A stretch of DNA of 64,000 nucleotides, taken from positions 4,650,001 to 4,714,000 of the forward strand of contig NZ_CP026124.1 of assembly GCF_002902905.1 (NCBI RefSeq), written 5' to 3'. This document shows positions 63,952 through 64,000 of the stretch, piece after piece. Position 1 is the first letter of the stretch. Each line of letters begins with the position of its first letter. The position numbers were made by a program, and so were the translations under genes. The notes under the pieces were generated by a model. The model had not been told where the DNA came from, did no database searches, and saw only the letters and a program-made list of their open reading frames with translations. Origin of the DNA: Achromobacter sp. AONIH1 (lineage in GTDB: Bacteria > Pseudomonadota > Gammaproteobacteria > Burkholderiales > Burkholderiaceae_B).

Positions 63952-64000
63952 ATGGCCGTCCTGCCGCGCTCCCGCTGTTCCCGGCTCCTGCCGCTCGCCT
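63952..64000 (+). CDS. Possible start of the next gene (cut by window edge)
   Basis: An ATG at 63952 opens a frame to the right edge (MAVLPRSRCSRLLPLA), which could be the beginning of a signal peptide. No ribosome site is evident and only 16 codons are visible, so this is tentative. Confidence 0.25.
   Translation, partial: MAVLPRSRCSRLLPLA

Overview
The window is 64 kb of chromosomal DNA, very GC-rich and densely coded, with no rRNA, tRNA, insertion sequence, prophage or CRISPR array that I can see. The gene content points to a beta-proteobacterium of the Burkholderiales, most likely Alcaligenaceae (Achromobacter or Bordetella-like). Evidence: a Bug/TctC solute-binding protein, two tandem Omp32-type porins, a DUF4148 protein, and many short ATGA-coupled operons. 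The genus is an inference.

Layout. 1-13 kb: the end of an AzgA-type purine permease, a luciferase-like flavin oxidoreductase, thioredoxin, YigZ, a nitrate/sulfonate/taurine-type ABC importer operon with an extra solute-binding gene, an MFS carrier, an ABC-F ATPase (YbiT-like), and an operon of a HAD phosphatase, TadA and an LD-carboxypeptidase with a His-rich N-terminus. 13-19.3 kb: a complete six-gene Mrp/Mnh/Pha cation/proton antiporter operon (A/B fused, then C, D, E, F, G), every junction overlapping. 19.8-31.8 kb: a Bug protein, an unrecognised glycine-rich repeat protein, an EamA exporter with a possible valine-rich leader, a YhaO/YhaN (SbcDC-like) nuclease pair, dadA with a divergent Lrp-type regulator, then DUF502, S4, Mrr-like and DUF2784 genes. 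31.8-40 kb: an acyl-CoA dehydrogenase, two poorly known genes, an alpha/beta hydrolase, two porins, and a receiver-less OmpR-type regulator beside a DUF4148 gene.

40-49 kb is the most instructive block: a glycerol-uptake ABC system of the GlpSTPQUV type, divergent from glpR and glpD. Its two ATPases carry complementary defects. GlpS keeps LSGGQ but has Thr where the H-loop His should be; GlpT keeps the His but has a degenerate signature. This predicts an asymmetric importer with one competent ATP site.

49-64 kb: an HD-GYP phosphodiesterase, a DJ-1/PfpI protein, an OmpR-like regulator with a pseudo-receiver, YbaK-like, NRDE, MAPEG and CPBP proteins, an ArsR-family regulator with an Old Yellow Enzyme, arfB, queE-queD, and a MarR-controlled FUSC/DUF1656/HlyD/NodT efflux operon. 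A possible next gene starts at the right edge.

I see no unmistakably new multi-gene system. The best leads are the asymmetric GlpS/GlpT pair, the repeat protein at 21219-22097, the degenerate membrane-tethered Mrr-like protein, the pseudo-receiver regulator, and several dyads and leader ORFs reported separately.
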